From an uncultured Collinsella sp. (GTDB lineage: Bacteria; Actinomycetota; Coriobacteriia; Coriobacteriales; Coriobacteriaceae), in contig CAAFQK010000100.1 in assembly GCA_900765115.1 (NCBI GenBank), forward strand, positions 1 to 15,377: a stretch of DNA of 15,377 nucleotides, read 5' to 3'. Made by a program: the position numbers and the translations under genes. Within the stretch, counting starts at the first letter, position 1. Every line of letters begins with the position of its first letter. The notes below the pieces were generated by a model. That model made no database searches and was not told the origin of the DNA. It saw only the letters and a list, made by a program, of their open reading frames with translations. Of this stretch, positions 1 to 7,543 are shown one piece after another.

Positions 1-28
1 AACAGATGGCTTTGCCCCTTTTTGCTAT

Positions 29-91
29 GGTGCAAACTAACCTGGCCCCTTCGCACCAAGTTGGTGCAAAGGGGCCAGGTTACTTTGCACC
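29..91. repeat. 63-bp near-perfect palindrome (REP-like)
   Basis: The left arm (29-59) and right arm (61-91) are reverse complements at 29 of 31 positions, with a single base between them. Each arm starts with GGTGCAAA and ends with a TTYGCACC-type sequence, so each arm is also a smaller imperfect hairpin. It lies just upstream of a decayed dehydrogenase gene. The form resembles REP/BIME-type or MITE-like intergenic repeats, but no transposase is in the window. A strong cruciform or bidirectional terminator role is also possible; there is no T-tract, which argues against a classical terminator. Confidence 0.85.
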
Positions 92-122
92 AATCGTTGT
101 TTGATGAAGGGTGGATTCTCGT

Positions 123-629
123 ATGGCGCTTCCTATGGTTTACGGCGGTCCCGGCCGGTATGTTCAGGGGCCGGGGGAGCTTTCGCGCCAGGGCAGGTAT
201 TTGTCATGGTTGGGCTGCGCTGCCTATGTCTTGTTTGACCAGGGCACCGAGGATCGGCTGTGCAGGCAGATCGTCGATGGATTTCTGGACGAAGACCTAA
301 GCGAGCCGTTCTTTAAGATTTATGACGGTCCGTGTACGGAAGAGGCCGTTGTCGAAATGGTTAAGGAAGCCCAGGCCGAGTATTGCGACATGGTAGTGGG
401 TATTGGCGGCGGCAAGATGCTCGATATCGCCAAGGCCGTTGCGTTTTATGCCGAGTTGCCGTTGTGCGTATGCCCCACGGCGGCTTCGATGGACGGTCCG
501 TGCAGCGAGATTTCCGATGCCGATTTGCAGGGTGTTGCAAATGCGGTCTTTAGAAACGAGCGCAATATGGCCAACGAGCAGGCCAAGGTGACCAAACAGA
601 AGCTCGTGCAGCTCATGCGCGAGGCATAG
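123..629 (+). pseudogene. Glycerol-dehydrogenase-like protein, internally deleted
   Basis: This 168-residue reading frame matches the iron-containing/glycerol dehydrogenase (GldA-like) family at both ends but lacks the middle. Residues 1-127 carry the N-terminal substrate/NAD fold, with GPGRYVQGPGEL near the start, the nucleotide-binding GGGK at 95-98 and PTAASMDGPCS at 118-128. Residues from about 131 (DADLQGVANAV, then a VTKQKLVQLM-type helix) look like the last 40 residues of the family. Full members are about 350-370 residues, so about 200 residues are missing, including the metal-binding Asp/His set. The join is in frame. I chose ATG 123 because a GAAGGG-type ribosome site precedes it; GTG 111 is an alternative. 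It is most likely a non-functional remnant, though a stable short protein cannot be excluded. Confidence 0.75.
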
Positions 630-779
630 CTAGGCGCTTGATCGACCTTGTGCAATCGAGGCGGCGATAGGCATAGGCTATTTGCCTCAAAGGTGCGCCG
701 CGTGTAATTTGCCCGAGGCGTGGGCCGATAGCGTATCATTATCTCTTGCTTGTTTGCACTGCTCAGGGAGGGGCCGCGC

Positions 780-2033
780 ATGGCGCAGGAACACGATCTG
801 TTTGATGACATTATCGAGATCAGCAAGGGTTTCGACTTTCTTAAAAACCCGCTTGGCGGTGTGACCGATGCCCTCGATCCGTCGGCGCCGCAGTGGAATC
901 CTGCCGACTACAAGGAGCGTCCGCGCGGCAACACCATTCCGTGCTTGACCTGCAAAAACGAAAAGAGCGGCTGCACCGCGTGCATGGACGTTTGCCCGGT
1001 CGACGCTATCGAGGTCGAGGAAGACGCCATCGAGATCCTCGACTCCTGTCGCAAGTGTGGTCTGTGCGCCGCTGCCTGTCCGACCGAGGCGATCATCTCG
1101 CCGCGCCTGGCGCCTAAAAACCTGTATGACGATATCGTCTCCGCTGCTACGAGCCACGAGACCGCCTACGTCACCTGCACACGTGCCCTCAAGCGCATGC
1201 CGCGCGAAAACGAGGTCGTCGTTGCCTGCGTGGGCGATATTACGGCCGAGACCTGGTTCTCGGTACTGGCGGACTATCCCAACGTGAGCGTCTACCTGCC
1301 ACTGGGCGTGTGCGATAAGTGCCGCAACACCGGTGGCGAGGACATTTTGGGCGAGGCCATTGCTACCGCCGAGGAGTGGGCGGGTACGGGCATGGGCCTG
1401 GAGGTCGACCCCAAGAGCCTCAAATGCCATAAGCGCCGCGAGTACGAGCGCAAGGAGTACATGGATAAGATTGCCCGCACCACGGGCCTGACGGTGACCA
1501 AGCTCAATCCGGCGACGGCGGCGCTGGCCTCGGTGACGCAGAAGTTGAAGGCTCACCGTCACCAGATCACGCAGCTCGAGCGCACGCTCAACACCATGTG
1601 CGGCACCACGACGACCAAGCGTCGCCGTTCGCTCACGCACGGGCGGCAGCTGGTGCTCTCGACGCTGCAGAACCACCCCGAGCTTGCCCAGAATATGCAG
1701 GTGAGCACACCGGAATGCGATTTTGACAAGTGCACGTCATGCGGCGAGTGCGTCAACGTGTGCCCCACGTTTGCCTGCGATTTGGTGGGAAGCGGTCGCT
1801 TTGCACTGGAGTCCACGTATTGCCTAGGTTGCGGAGCCTGCGTCAAGGTGTGCCCCGAGCATGCGCTCAAGCTGGTCGAGCACGATGCGTCCAATCTGGT
1901 CGTTGTCGACCCCGAGGCCGAGGAAAAGGCCGCTCAGAAGGCCAAGGCCCACGAAGAGGCCCAGAAGGCCAAGGCCGAGGCAAAGGCCAAGCTTGACAAG
2001 ATGCTCAATCAGGTGGAGAAGCTCGCGGACTAG
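780..2033 (+). CDS. 4Fe-4S dicluster-type ferredoxin-like protein (four clusters)
   Basis: This 417-residue soluble protein has two pairs of ferredoxin motifs. The N-terminal pair is C55/C58/C65/C68/C72, an expanded first motif (CxxCx6CxxCxxxCP), and C90/C93/C96/C100. The C-terminal pair is C318/C321/C324/C328 and C348/C351/C354/C358, each CxxCxxCxxxCP. Between them is a 200-residue region with further cysteines (C133, C150, CDKC at 178-181) that I do not recognise as an enzyme domain. Residues 377-410 are an Ala/Lys/Glu-rich, probably helical tail. There is no signal peptide or membrane segment, so it should act in the cytoplasm as an electron carrier or as a subunit of a larger oxidoreductase. 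No partner enzyme is adjacent. ATG 780 is supported by CAGGGAGGGG upstream. The redox partner is unknown. Confidence 0.88.
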   Translation: MAQEHDLFDDIIEISKGFDFLKNPLGGVTDALDPSAPQWNPADYKERPRGNTIPCLTCKNEKSGCTACMDVCPVDAIEVEEDAIEILDSCRKCGLCAAACPTEAIISPRLAPKNLYDDIVSAATSHETAYVTCTRALKRMPRENEVVVACVGDITAETWFSVLADYPNVSVYLPLGVCDKCRNTGGEDILGEAIATAEEWAGTGMGLEVDPKSLKCHKRREYERKEYMDKIARTTGLTVTKLNPATAALASVTQKLKAHRHQITQLERTLNTMCGTTTTKRRRSLTHGRQLVLSTLQNHPELAQNMQVSTPECDFDKCTSCGECVNVCPTFACDLVGSGRFALESTYCLGCGACVKVCPEHALKLVEHDASNLVVVDPEAEEKAAQKAKAHEEAQKAKAEAKAKLDKMLNQVEKLAD

Positions 2034-2060
2034 TCAGCGAGCTCTATCTCTGCTTCATTT

Positions 2061-2104
2061 GCGCCGCCGTGGTGTCCGGATTCGCCCGGATGCTGCGGCG
2101 GCGC
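2061..2104 (+). terminator. GC-rich nested hairpin after the ferredoxin gene
   Basis: GCGCCGCCG (2061-2069) pairs perfectly with CGGCGGCGC (2096-2104), and TCCGG (2075-2079) pairs with CCGGA (2086-2090) inside it. It lies 27 bp after the ferredoxin stop and just before the ychF promoter area. It lacks a run of T after the stem, so it is either a weak terminator or a structure at the 5' side of ychF. Confidence 0.5.
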
Positions 2105-2116
2105 TATACTTATACT
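2105..2116 (+). promoter_or_regulatory. Tandem TATACT boxes, candidate ychF -10 region
   Basis: TATACT occurs twice in a row immediately after the hairpin, about 30 bp before the ychF start codon. Each matches the TATAAT consensus at five of six positions. I see no good -35 hexamer at the right distance, because the hairpin occupies it, so this is only a candidate. Confidence 0.35.
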
Positions 2117-2146
2117 GTTTGAAGTACTGTACCAAAAGGAGCTGTC

Positions 2147-3223
2147 GTGTCCCTTTCCATCGGTATCGTGGGCCTGCCCAACGTGGGCAAGTCGACGCTG
2201 TTCACCGCGCTTACCAAAAAGACCGGCCTTGCCGCCAACTACCCGTTTGCCACGATCGACCCCAACGTGGGTATCGTCGATGTGCCCGATAGCCGCCTGC
2301 AAAAGCTCGCCGACATCGTTAACCCCGGCCGCATTGTGCCGGCGACGGTCGAGTTCGTCGACATCGCTGGCCTGGTGAAGGGTGCCAACGAGGGCGAGGG
2401 CCTGGGCAACCAGTTCTTGGCAAACATCCGCGAGACCGACGCCATCTGCGAGGTCGTGCGCTACTTTAAGGACCCCAACGTCATGCGTGAGGTGGGCCGC
2501 ACGGGCGAGTTTGTCGATCCCGCCGGCGATGCCGACACCATCATGACCGAGCTCATCCTGGCCGACATGGGCACGCTCGAGAAGCAGCTGCCCAAGCTCG
2601 AGAAGGAGGCCAAGCGCGACAAAGAGCTCATGCCCAAGTTCGAGGTGGCCAAGCGCCTGCTCGCTTGGCTCAACGAGGGCAAGCGAGCCGCGTCCATGGA
2701 GATGACCGACGAGGAGCGTGCCGCCGCCAAGGGCCTGTTCCTGCTCACTATGAAGCCCATTCTGTACGTGGCCAACGTGGACGAGGATATGCTCAACGAG
2801 GACCTGGCGCCCATCGATGGCGTCAAGCCGTTGCCCATCTGCGCCAAGATCGAGGCCGAGCTTTCCGAGCTCGATCCCGAGGACGCCGCCGACTACCTGG
2901 AGAGCTTGGGCCTGGAGCAGCCCGGTCTGGACGTGCTCGCGCAGGCGGCCTATAAGCTGCTCGGTCTGCAGTCGTTCTTTACGGCCGGCGAGATGGAGGT
3001 CAAGGCCTGGACGGTTCGTCAGGGCGCGACCGCCCCGCAGGCCGCCGGCGTCATCCACACCGATTTTGAGCGCGGCTTTATTAAGGCCGAGGTCATTGGC
3101 TATGACGACTACATCGAGCTCGGCGGTGAGCAGGGCGCCAAGGCCGCCGGCAAACTGCGTATTGAGGGCAAGGACTATATCATGGCCGATGGCGACGTCG
3201 TGCACTTCCGCTTTAACGTGTAA
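2147..3223 (+). CDS. ychF: YchF, redox-regulated Obg-family ATPase
   Basis: This is a complete 358-residue YchF/OLA1-type P-loop protein, close to the usual length of about 363. The G1 loop GLPNVGKST is at residues 9-17, the G3 region VDIAGLVKGANEGEGLGN at 71-88, and the fourth motif is NVDE at 210-213 instead of NKxD. That replacement is typical of YchF and explains why the family prefers ATP to GTP. A coiled-coil-like insert (about 140-200) and a C-terminal TGS domain (about 275-357) follow. YchF binds ribosomes and is implicated in translation and oxidative-stress control. The start is GTG 2147, preceded by AAAAGGAG at good spacing. The next gene starts 11 bp after its stop and may be co-transcribed. 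Confidence 0.97.
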   Translation: MSLSIGIVGLPNVGKSTLFTALTKKTGLAANYPFATIDPNVGIVDVPDSRLQKLADIVNPGRIVPATVEFVDIAGLVKGANEGEGLGNQFLANIRETDAICEVVRYFKDPNVMREVGRTGEFVDPAGDADTIMTELILADMGTLEKQLPKLEKEAKRDKELMPKFEVAKRLLAWLNEGKRAASMEMTDEERAAAKGLFLLTMKPILYVANVDEDMLNEDLAPIDGVKPLPICAKIEAELSELDPEDAADYLESLGLEQPGLDVLAQAAYKLLGLQSFFTAGEMEVKAWTVRQGATAPQAAGVIHTDFERGFIKAEVIGYDDYIELGGEQGAKAAGKLRIEGKDYIMADGDVVHFRFNV

Positions 3224-3234
3224 GGGCGACGCAT

Positions 3235-3618
3235 ATGTTTAAATACGGCAAAAAAGCTGGCTACATGGGTATTGCGCTGCTCGTACTTGCGGTGATTCCG
3301 CTGGTGGTCGCAGCGTGCGTTATCCCCAACATTGGTCCCGAGGTGGCAACGAAGTTTAACGCCGCCGGCGAGGTGACGCGCTGGGGCAAGAGCTACGAGT
3401 TGCTGGCGCTGCCGGTGCTCAACCTGCTGCTGAGCGTGGCGACATACTTTACGGCGGGACGTCAAGCTAAAAACAATGATGACTCCGCCGCCATGGCGCG
3501 CATCGTGTGCGAACGCTACCTGCGCAACGGTTGCATCACGGGTGTGTTCCTCAACGTGATCAACGTTTACTTTATGTACTCGGCGATTACCGGAACGGGC
3601 TTTGGCTTTGGTTTCTAG
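3235..3618 (+). CDS. DUF1648 small membrane protein
   Basis: This is a 127-residue protein with three predicted membrane segments (about 11-33, 53-74 and 99-118). The first loop holds the DUF1648 signature: a proline-rich start (IPNIGPEVATKFN, 30-42) followed by GEVTRWGKSYELL (45-57). DUF1648 is also the N-terminal domain of SdpI-type immunity proteins. This protein has only that domain plus one extra helix, and no toxin gene is nearby, so an immunity role is not supported. The C-terminus is Gly/Phe-rich. It starts 11 bp after ychF, with AAGGG at the ychF stop as a weak ribosome site, and is probably in the same transcript. It is convergent with the next gene, the two stops being about 9 bp apart. 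Confidence 0.85.
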   Translation: MFKYGKKAGYMGIALLVLAVIPLVVAACVIPNIGPEVATKFNAAGEVTRWGKSYELLALPVLNLLLSVATYFTAGRQAKNNDDSAAMARIVCERYLRNGCITGVFLNVINVYFMYSAITGTGFGFGF

Positions 3619-3627
3619 CTTGTCCTT

Positions 3628-4017
3628 TTAGGCAACGAGTCTGCACACATATTCGATAGCTGCTGCGAGGCCGCCGCTCGATCGTGGTTTAAAGACCATG
3701 TCGGCGGCGGCCTCGTTTTCGTATCCGGCGCCGCGAAGGGCGAGTGCGATACCGGCTTCCAGGAGAAGGGGCAGACCGCGTTGGCTGGTTGCGATCACGG
3801 CAGCCTGATTGAGCGAGCAGCTGTGCGCTTGGCATTGGATGGCAAGTTCACCTTTCGCCGGGTAAGGGACCAGAACGGCGACGACGCGACTTGATAGCAA
3901 TGCAAATGCTGTGCGCTCATCGGGCGAAAGGCATTCTGCTTCAACGACGACGAGCTTGGGCGGTGCGCTGTTTGTGCGAAGCGTGGCTCGGTACATGCGG
4001 ACCGAAGAACCCGACAT
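3628..4017 (-). CDS. Hypothetical protein, divergent from an XRE regulator
   Basis: I do not recognise this 129-residue soluble protein. It begins MSGSSVRMYRATL, has alternating hydrophobic strands (PKLVVVEAE, VVAVLVPY) and ends with two Ala-rich helices around LLEAGIALALRGAG and GGLAAAIEYVCRL. There is no signal peptide or membrane helix. The start at 4017 is favoured over the longer frame to 4041 because CAGGAG lies about 6 bp upstream. The longer form would begin inside the 24-bp palindrome. It is head-to-head with the small XRE regulator and both probably share the palindromic operator, so it may be that regulator's target or partner. Confidence 0.7.
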   Translation of the reverse strand: MSGSSVRMYRATLRTNSAPPKLVVVEAECLSPDERTAFALLSSRVVAVLVPYPAKGELAIQCQAHSCSLNQAAVIATSQRGLPLLLEAGIALALRGAGYENEAAADMVFKPRSSGGLAAAIEYVCRLVA

Positions 4018-4040
4018 AGAAAACTCCTGTGTATTCGGCA

Positions 4041-4064
4041 AAACGTAAACTATAGTTTACGTTT
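4041..4064. promoter_or_regulatory. Perfect 24-bp palindrome, likely XRE operator with overlapping -10 boxes
   Basis: The half-site AAACGTAAACTA is followed directly by its exact reverse complement. It lies between the divergent genes starting at 4017 (minus) and 4094 (plus). The centre reads TATAGT on each strand (4051-4056 plus, 4054-4049 minus), a plausible -10 box for both directions. A dimeric regulator bound here would shut both promoters. The neighbouring XRE protein is the natural candidate. The binding is inferred, not shown. Confidence 0.8.
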
Positions 4065-4093
4065 ATGTTCGGCCCCATTTCAAACTCGTCTGC

Positions 4094-4312
4094 ATGGACG
4101 AACGTGCGAAACAGATTCTTGGCAGGCGGGTCGAAGAGACACGCAGGGACCTTGGTATCTCCAAGGTCGATTTTTGTGTGGCGACAGGAATCAGCCGACC
4201 CTATCTCGACCGAATCGAAGACGGGACGGCAAATTTCACGCTCAAGGTTCTATTTAAGATCGCGCCCGCACTCGGCATGACGGTGTCAGAGCTTCTCGAG
4301 GGTATCGGATAG
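4094..4312 (+). CDS. Small XRE-family transcriptional regulator
   Basis: This is a 72-residue protein made almost entirely of one HTH_3 (Cro/CI-type) domain. It has helix 1 at about 3-18, the turn region LGISKVDFCVATGISRPYL (20-38) with GISRPYLDRIEDG as recognition helix, and a closing segment LKVLFKIAPALGMTVSELLEG. There is no effector domain, so it probably acts as a simple dimeric repressor. It starts 30 bp after the palindrome at 4041-4064, which is its likely autoregulatory operator. There is no clear Shine-Dalgarno sequence before ATG 4094, and the transcript from the TATAGT box would have a very short leader. The other ATG, at 4065, is in a different frame. Confidence 0.88.
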   Translation: MDERAKQILGRRVEETRRDLGISKVDFCVATGISRPYLDRIEDGTANFTLKVLFKIAPALGMTVSELLEGIG

Positions 4313-4347
4313 GGCGTTCCCCCGCTGTATTTGACGCTCTTTGGGCG

Positions 4348-4591
4348 GGTCCCCCTGGTTGCGATGTGCAAAATCGCGAGTATTCAGCACCAGTTTGGCC
4401 GTAGATGGTAGCTCGAGCGGCTGGCTTTGCCTTTTTGGCAGTAGTTAATCCACATACTAAATAAAAATGAGGAATAAATATTTACTAGACGGAACCCTCG
4501 TCCTAAAAGTTCGTCTAACAATCGGTCGATTCTATGCCTACGGAGGAGAAATTGCAGAATACTCCGATTTTTGCACGGCCCGAGGGGGACC
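4348..4591. repeat. Gene-free stretch flanked by divergent inverted repeats (MITE-like)
   Basis: The 321 bp between the XRE gene and the asparaginase gene hold no convincing gene. The left arm (4348-4404) and right arm (4538-4591) are related as inverted repeats. They share GGTCCCCCT, then TGCAAAAATCG/TGCAAAATCG, GAGTATTC, GCA and CCGTAG in the same order, with scattered mismatches and small indels. The DNA between them is AT-rich, with AATAAATATTTACTAG at about 4472-4487, unlike the GC-rich surroundings. This pattern suits a decayed mobile repeat or a pair of conserved intergenic repeats. No target duplication was identified. Confidence 0.6.
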
Positions 4592-4602
4592 ACCTGTCGT
4601 TT

Positions 4603-4628
4603 AAGGCTGCGATAAGTGGAGCTGCCTT
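4603..4628 (-). terminator. Possible terminator hairpin after asparaginase
   Basis: AAGGCTGC (4603-4610) and GCTGCCTT (4621-4628) form an eight-pair stem with one T-T mismatch and a 10-base loop, 6 bp past the asparaginase stop on the minus strand. There is no T-tract, so the call is weak. Confidence 0.3.
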
Positions 4629-4633
4629 AGGGA

Positions 4634-5647
4634 TTACGCCATCGGGATGCGGTCGTGGTTGACTTGGCTGTAGAACAGGCGCTGAATCTCGGCCGCATCA
4701 CGTGACTGGCCGAGTGCCCACATGGTTTTGGCCACGAGCGTCTCGGTGGTCATGTCGTCGCCGCGCAGAATGCCCGGATGATCGGCGTAAGCACGGCCGA
4801 CCTCGTAAACGCCCAGATCGAGGCCCTCTTCGGGGACCTGCGTGGTCATAACGACGGTGCGGCCCGAATCGACCCAGCGGAAAATTGCCTCTTGGAATGA
4901 CTCGCCCGACTCACCAAACTCGGGGATACCGCCAATGCCAAAGGTCTCCAGGATTACGGCATCGTAGCCATCGGCCAGGGCGTCCAGGATGCCCGGGTTC
5001 ACGCCGGGCGTGAGCTTAAGGACAAACACACGCGGGTCAATACTGTCGTAGAAACGCACCGGGTTTTCGCCCTGATGAGTGCCGTGGAGCCCGTTGCGCA
5101 CGATGCGGTCGTTGCGGATGTAGGCAATGGGCGGATAGTTGACGCTAATGAACGCGTTAAAGCTCATGGTGCGCTGCTTGCGGGCGCGCGTGCCGGCAAT
5201 GGCGACGCCACCAAACACAATCGACACATCGTGCGAGTGCTCGACGAGCGCATAGAGCAGGCTCTGGTACAGATTGAGCTTGGCGTCGGTAAAGGGGTTG
5301 CCCATGGGCTTTTGCGAGCCGGTGAGTACGATGGGCTTGGGGCTGTCCTGAATCAGATAGGAAAGTGCTGCCGCGGTATAGCTCATGGTGTCGGTGCCGT
5401 GCAGAATCACGAAGCCGTCGTGGTCGGCATAGCCTTCGACGATGACGTCGCGGATACGCATCCAGTCACTGGGACGCATATTGGTGCTGTCGATGTTCAT
5501 GGGCTGCACGACGTCGAGCTCGCAGAGGCCCGAGATCTCTGGGACGCTCTGGGCGAGCTCCTCACCGGTCAGGGCGGGGGAGAGGCCGTTGCCGTCCTCG
5601 GTCGATGCGATGGTGCCGCCCGTGGCGATGAGAAGGATGCGCTTCAT
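4634..5647 (-). CDS. ansA: Type I (cytoplasmic) L-asparaginase
   Basis: This 337-residue enzyme hydrolyses L-asparagine to aspartate and ammonia. The N-terminal signature IATGGTIAST (7-16) contains the nucleophilic threonine (T12). The second signature LHGTDTMSYTAAALSYLI (82-99) supplies T85 and D86. GSQKPMG at 110-116 and DAKLN at 121-125 are also family features. The length matches E. coli AnsA (338). There is no signal peptide, which separates it from periplasmic type II enzymes. The start ATG at 5647 gives the typical MKRILLIATGGTIA beginning and follows AGGAA at suitable spacing. The frame is open further upstream but adds nothing family-like. It is monocistronic, transcribed away from guaA. 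The type I assignment rests on lack of a leader and on length. Confidence 0.95.
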   Translation of the reverse strand: MKRILLIATGGTIASTEDGNGLSPALTGEELAQSVPEISGLCELDVVQPMNIDSTNMRPSDWMRIRDVIVEGYADHDGFVILHGTDTMSYTAAALSYLIQDSPKPIVLTGSQKPMGNPFTDAKLNLYQSLLYALVEHSHDVSIVFGGVAIAGTRARKQRTMSFNAFISVNYPPIAYIRNDRIVRNGLHGTHQGENPVRFYDSIDPRVFVLKLTPGVNPGILDALADGYDAVILETFGIGGIPEFGESGESFQEAIFRWVDSGRTVVMTTQVPEEGLDLGVYEVGRAYADHPGILRGDDMTTETLVAKTMWALGQSRDAAEIQRLFYSQVNHDRIPMA

Positions 5648-5914
5648 GCTGGTATTCCTATCGTATTTGCCGCCGCAGAGGCGGAGTCGTTCGGCAGTAT
5701 TGTGGCACAGGGCGTCCAATGTTCAAACGTATTACATCATCCGTAACGTTTGGTAACACTTCAATTGCCGTCAAATTGGGGCTTGGTCGTGCGTTTGCCG
5801 TGCGCTGATGGCTGCGAGGGACGAGAAACCCCATATAACGTGTACACTATGGAGGTTATTTTCGTTCATTCACGCGGGTGGGCACCGGCTCCCCGCCAAC
5901 AAGAGGGGGATACC

Positions 5915-7513
5915 ATGGATCAAAAGGCTTCCGCAAAGGTCCTCGTACTCGACTTTGGTGCGCAGTACGGTCAGCTCATTGCCCGTCGCGTCCGCGACCT
6001 CAACGTGTATTCCGAGATTGTTCCCTGCGACATATCGGCCGACGAGATTCGCGAGATGAACGCCTCTGCGCTCATCCTTTCTGGCGGTCCGGCCTCCGTG
6101 TACGCCGAGGACGCTCCGTCCATCGACCCCGCCATCTTTGACCTGGGCCTTCCCGTCTTGGGCTTCTGCTACGGCCATCAGATCACGGCGGTGACGCTCG
6201 GCGGCAAGGTCGGTCACTCCGAGGTGGGCGAGTACGGCCGCGCCACCATCACGCGCACGGCCGGCGCCAAGCTCTTTAACTCCACGCCCATGGAGCAGAC
6301 CGTGTGGATGAGCCATCGCGACGCCGTTTCCGAGGTGCCCGAGGGCTTTACCGTTACCGCTAGCACCGACGTGTGCCCGGTTGCCGCCATGGAGTGCGTC
6401 GAGCGCAAGATTTTCACCACGCAGTTCCACCCCGAGGTCAAGCACTCCGAGTACGGTCAGCAGCTGCTGAGCAACTTCCTGTTTGAGATCTGCGGCCTGG
6501 AGCCCAACTGGAGCATGGACAACCTGGTCGAGACCATGACGGCTGAGTTCCGCGAGAAGGTCGGCGACGACCGTGTGATTCTGGCCCTGTCCGGTGGCGT
6601 CGACTCCTCCGTCGTGGCTGCGCTGGGTGCTCGTGCCGTGGGCAAGCAGATGACCTGCGTGTTCATCAACCACGGCCTGCTGCGCAAGGGCGAGCCCGAG
6701 CAGGTGGAGGAGGTCTTCACCAAGCAGTTCGACGTCGACTTTATCCACGTTCACGCCGAGGACCGTTATGCCGAGCTTCTGGCCGGTGTGACCGAGCCCG
6801 AGGAGAAGCGCCGCATCATCGGCACGCAGTTCTGGAAAGAGTTCTTCGCCGTGGCGCAGCAGCTCGAGACCGATGGCAAGCCGGTCAAGTACCTGGCTCA
6901 GGGCACCATCTACCCCGACATCATCGAGTCCGGCGCTCGCAAGACGGGCGGCAAGACGGCCACCATCAAGAGCCACCACAACCTGATCCCGTTCCCCGAG
7001 GGCGTGCACTTCGACCTCATCGAGCCGCTCGATCATTTCTTTAAGGACGAGGTCCGTGCACTTGGTCTGGCGCTCGGCCTGCCGGGTCACATCGTGTTCC
7101 GCCAGCCTTTCCCGGGCCCGGGTCTGGCCATCCGCATCATCGGTGCGGTCGACAAGGAGAAACTCGAGATCCTCAAGAACGCCGACGCTATCGTGCGCGA
7201 GGAGCTCGACGCCTACAACCAGCGCCTGTTTGAGCAGACCGGCGAGCGCAACTCCGAGCACAGCTGCTGGCAGTACTTTGCGGTCCTGCCCGACATTAAG
7301 TCCGTCGGCGTCATGGGCGACGAGCGCACCTACCAGCGCCCGATTATCCTGCGTGCCGTCGAGTCCAGCGATGCCATGACCGCCGACTGGGCCAAGCTGC
7401 CCTACGACGTGCTGGCCCGCATCTCCGGCCGCATCGTTGCCGAGGTTCCCGGAGCCAACCGCGTGTGCTACGACATTACGTCCAAGCCGCCCGCGACCAT
7501 CGAGTGGGAGTAG
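5915..7513 (+). CDS. guaA: GMP synthase (glutamine-hydrolysing)
   Basis: This 532-residue, single-chain GMP synthase converts XMP, ATP and glutamine to GMP, the last step of guanine nucleotide synthesis. The N-terminal class I amidotransferase domain (about 8-195) has the nucleophile in GFCYGHQ (C85) and the His/Glu pair in QFHPEV (H172, E174). The ATP pyrophosphatase domain starts at about 200, with the PP-loop SGGVDSS at 226-232, followed by GTIYPDIIES. The C-terminal dimerisation domain has PGPGLAIRI and ends with the family-typical DITSKPPATIEWE. ATG 5915 is chosen because AGAGGGGG precedes it; the frame is open upstream to 5750 without family-like sequence. A terminator lies 115 bp after the stop. 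The 3' end of guaA is a known landing site for integrative elements, and an integrase module begins nearby. Confidence 0.98.
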   Translation: MDQKASAKVLVLDFGAQYGQLIARRVRDLNVYSEIVPCDISADEIREMNASALILSGGPASVYAEDAPSIDPAIFDLGLPVLGFCYGHQITAVTLGGKVGHSEVGEYGRATITRTAGAKLFNSTPMEQTVWMSHRDAVSEVPEGFTVTASTDVCPVAAMECVERKIFTTQFHPEVKHSEYGQQLLSNFLFEICGLEPNWSMDNLVETMTAEFREKVGDDRVILALSGGVDSSVVAALGARAVGKQMTCVFINHGLLRKGEPEQVEEVFTKQFDVDFIHVHAEDRYAELLAGVTEPEEKRRIIGTQFWKEFFAVAQQLETDGKPVKYLAQGTIYPDIIESGARKTGGKTATIKSHHNLIPFPEGVHFDLIEPLDHFFKDEVRALGLALGLPGHIVFRQPFPGPGLAIRIIGAVDKEKLEILKNADAIVREELDAYNQRLFEQTGERNSEHSCWQYFAVLPDIKSVGVMGDERTYQRPIILRAVESSDAMTADWAKLPYDVLARISGRIVAEVPGANRVCYDITSKPPATIEWE

Positions 7514-7543
7514 GCTGACAGGGTTCTGACCTGCACTTTTGAG

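Noticed and set aside
2030..3205. A 391-codon open frame antisense to ychF
   Set aside because: It is a shadow of ychF created by GC codon bias; its composition is unlike a real protein.
3235..3618. SdpI-type immunity protein
   Set aside because: Only the DUF1648 part is present, the protein is too short for SdpI, and no SdpC/SdpAB-like toxin genes are nearby.
4384..4593. A 69-codon minus-strand frame between the XRE gene and ansA
   Set aside because: It lies across the inverted-repeat arms and AT-rich core, with no ribosome site. It is more likely a product of the repeat.
5750..5914. Purine riboswitch or extended N-terminus of guaA
   Set aside because: No purine aptamer core was recognised. 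The upstream in-frame residues are not family-like and a good ribosome site precedes ATG 5915.
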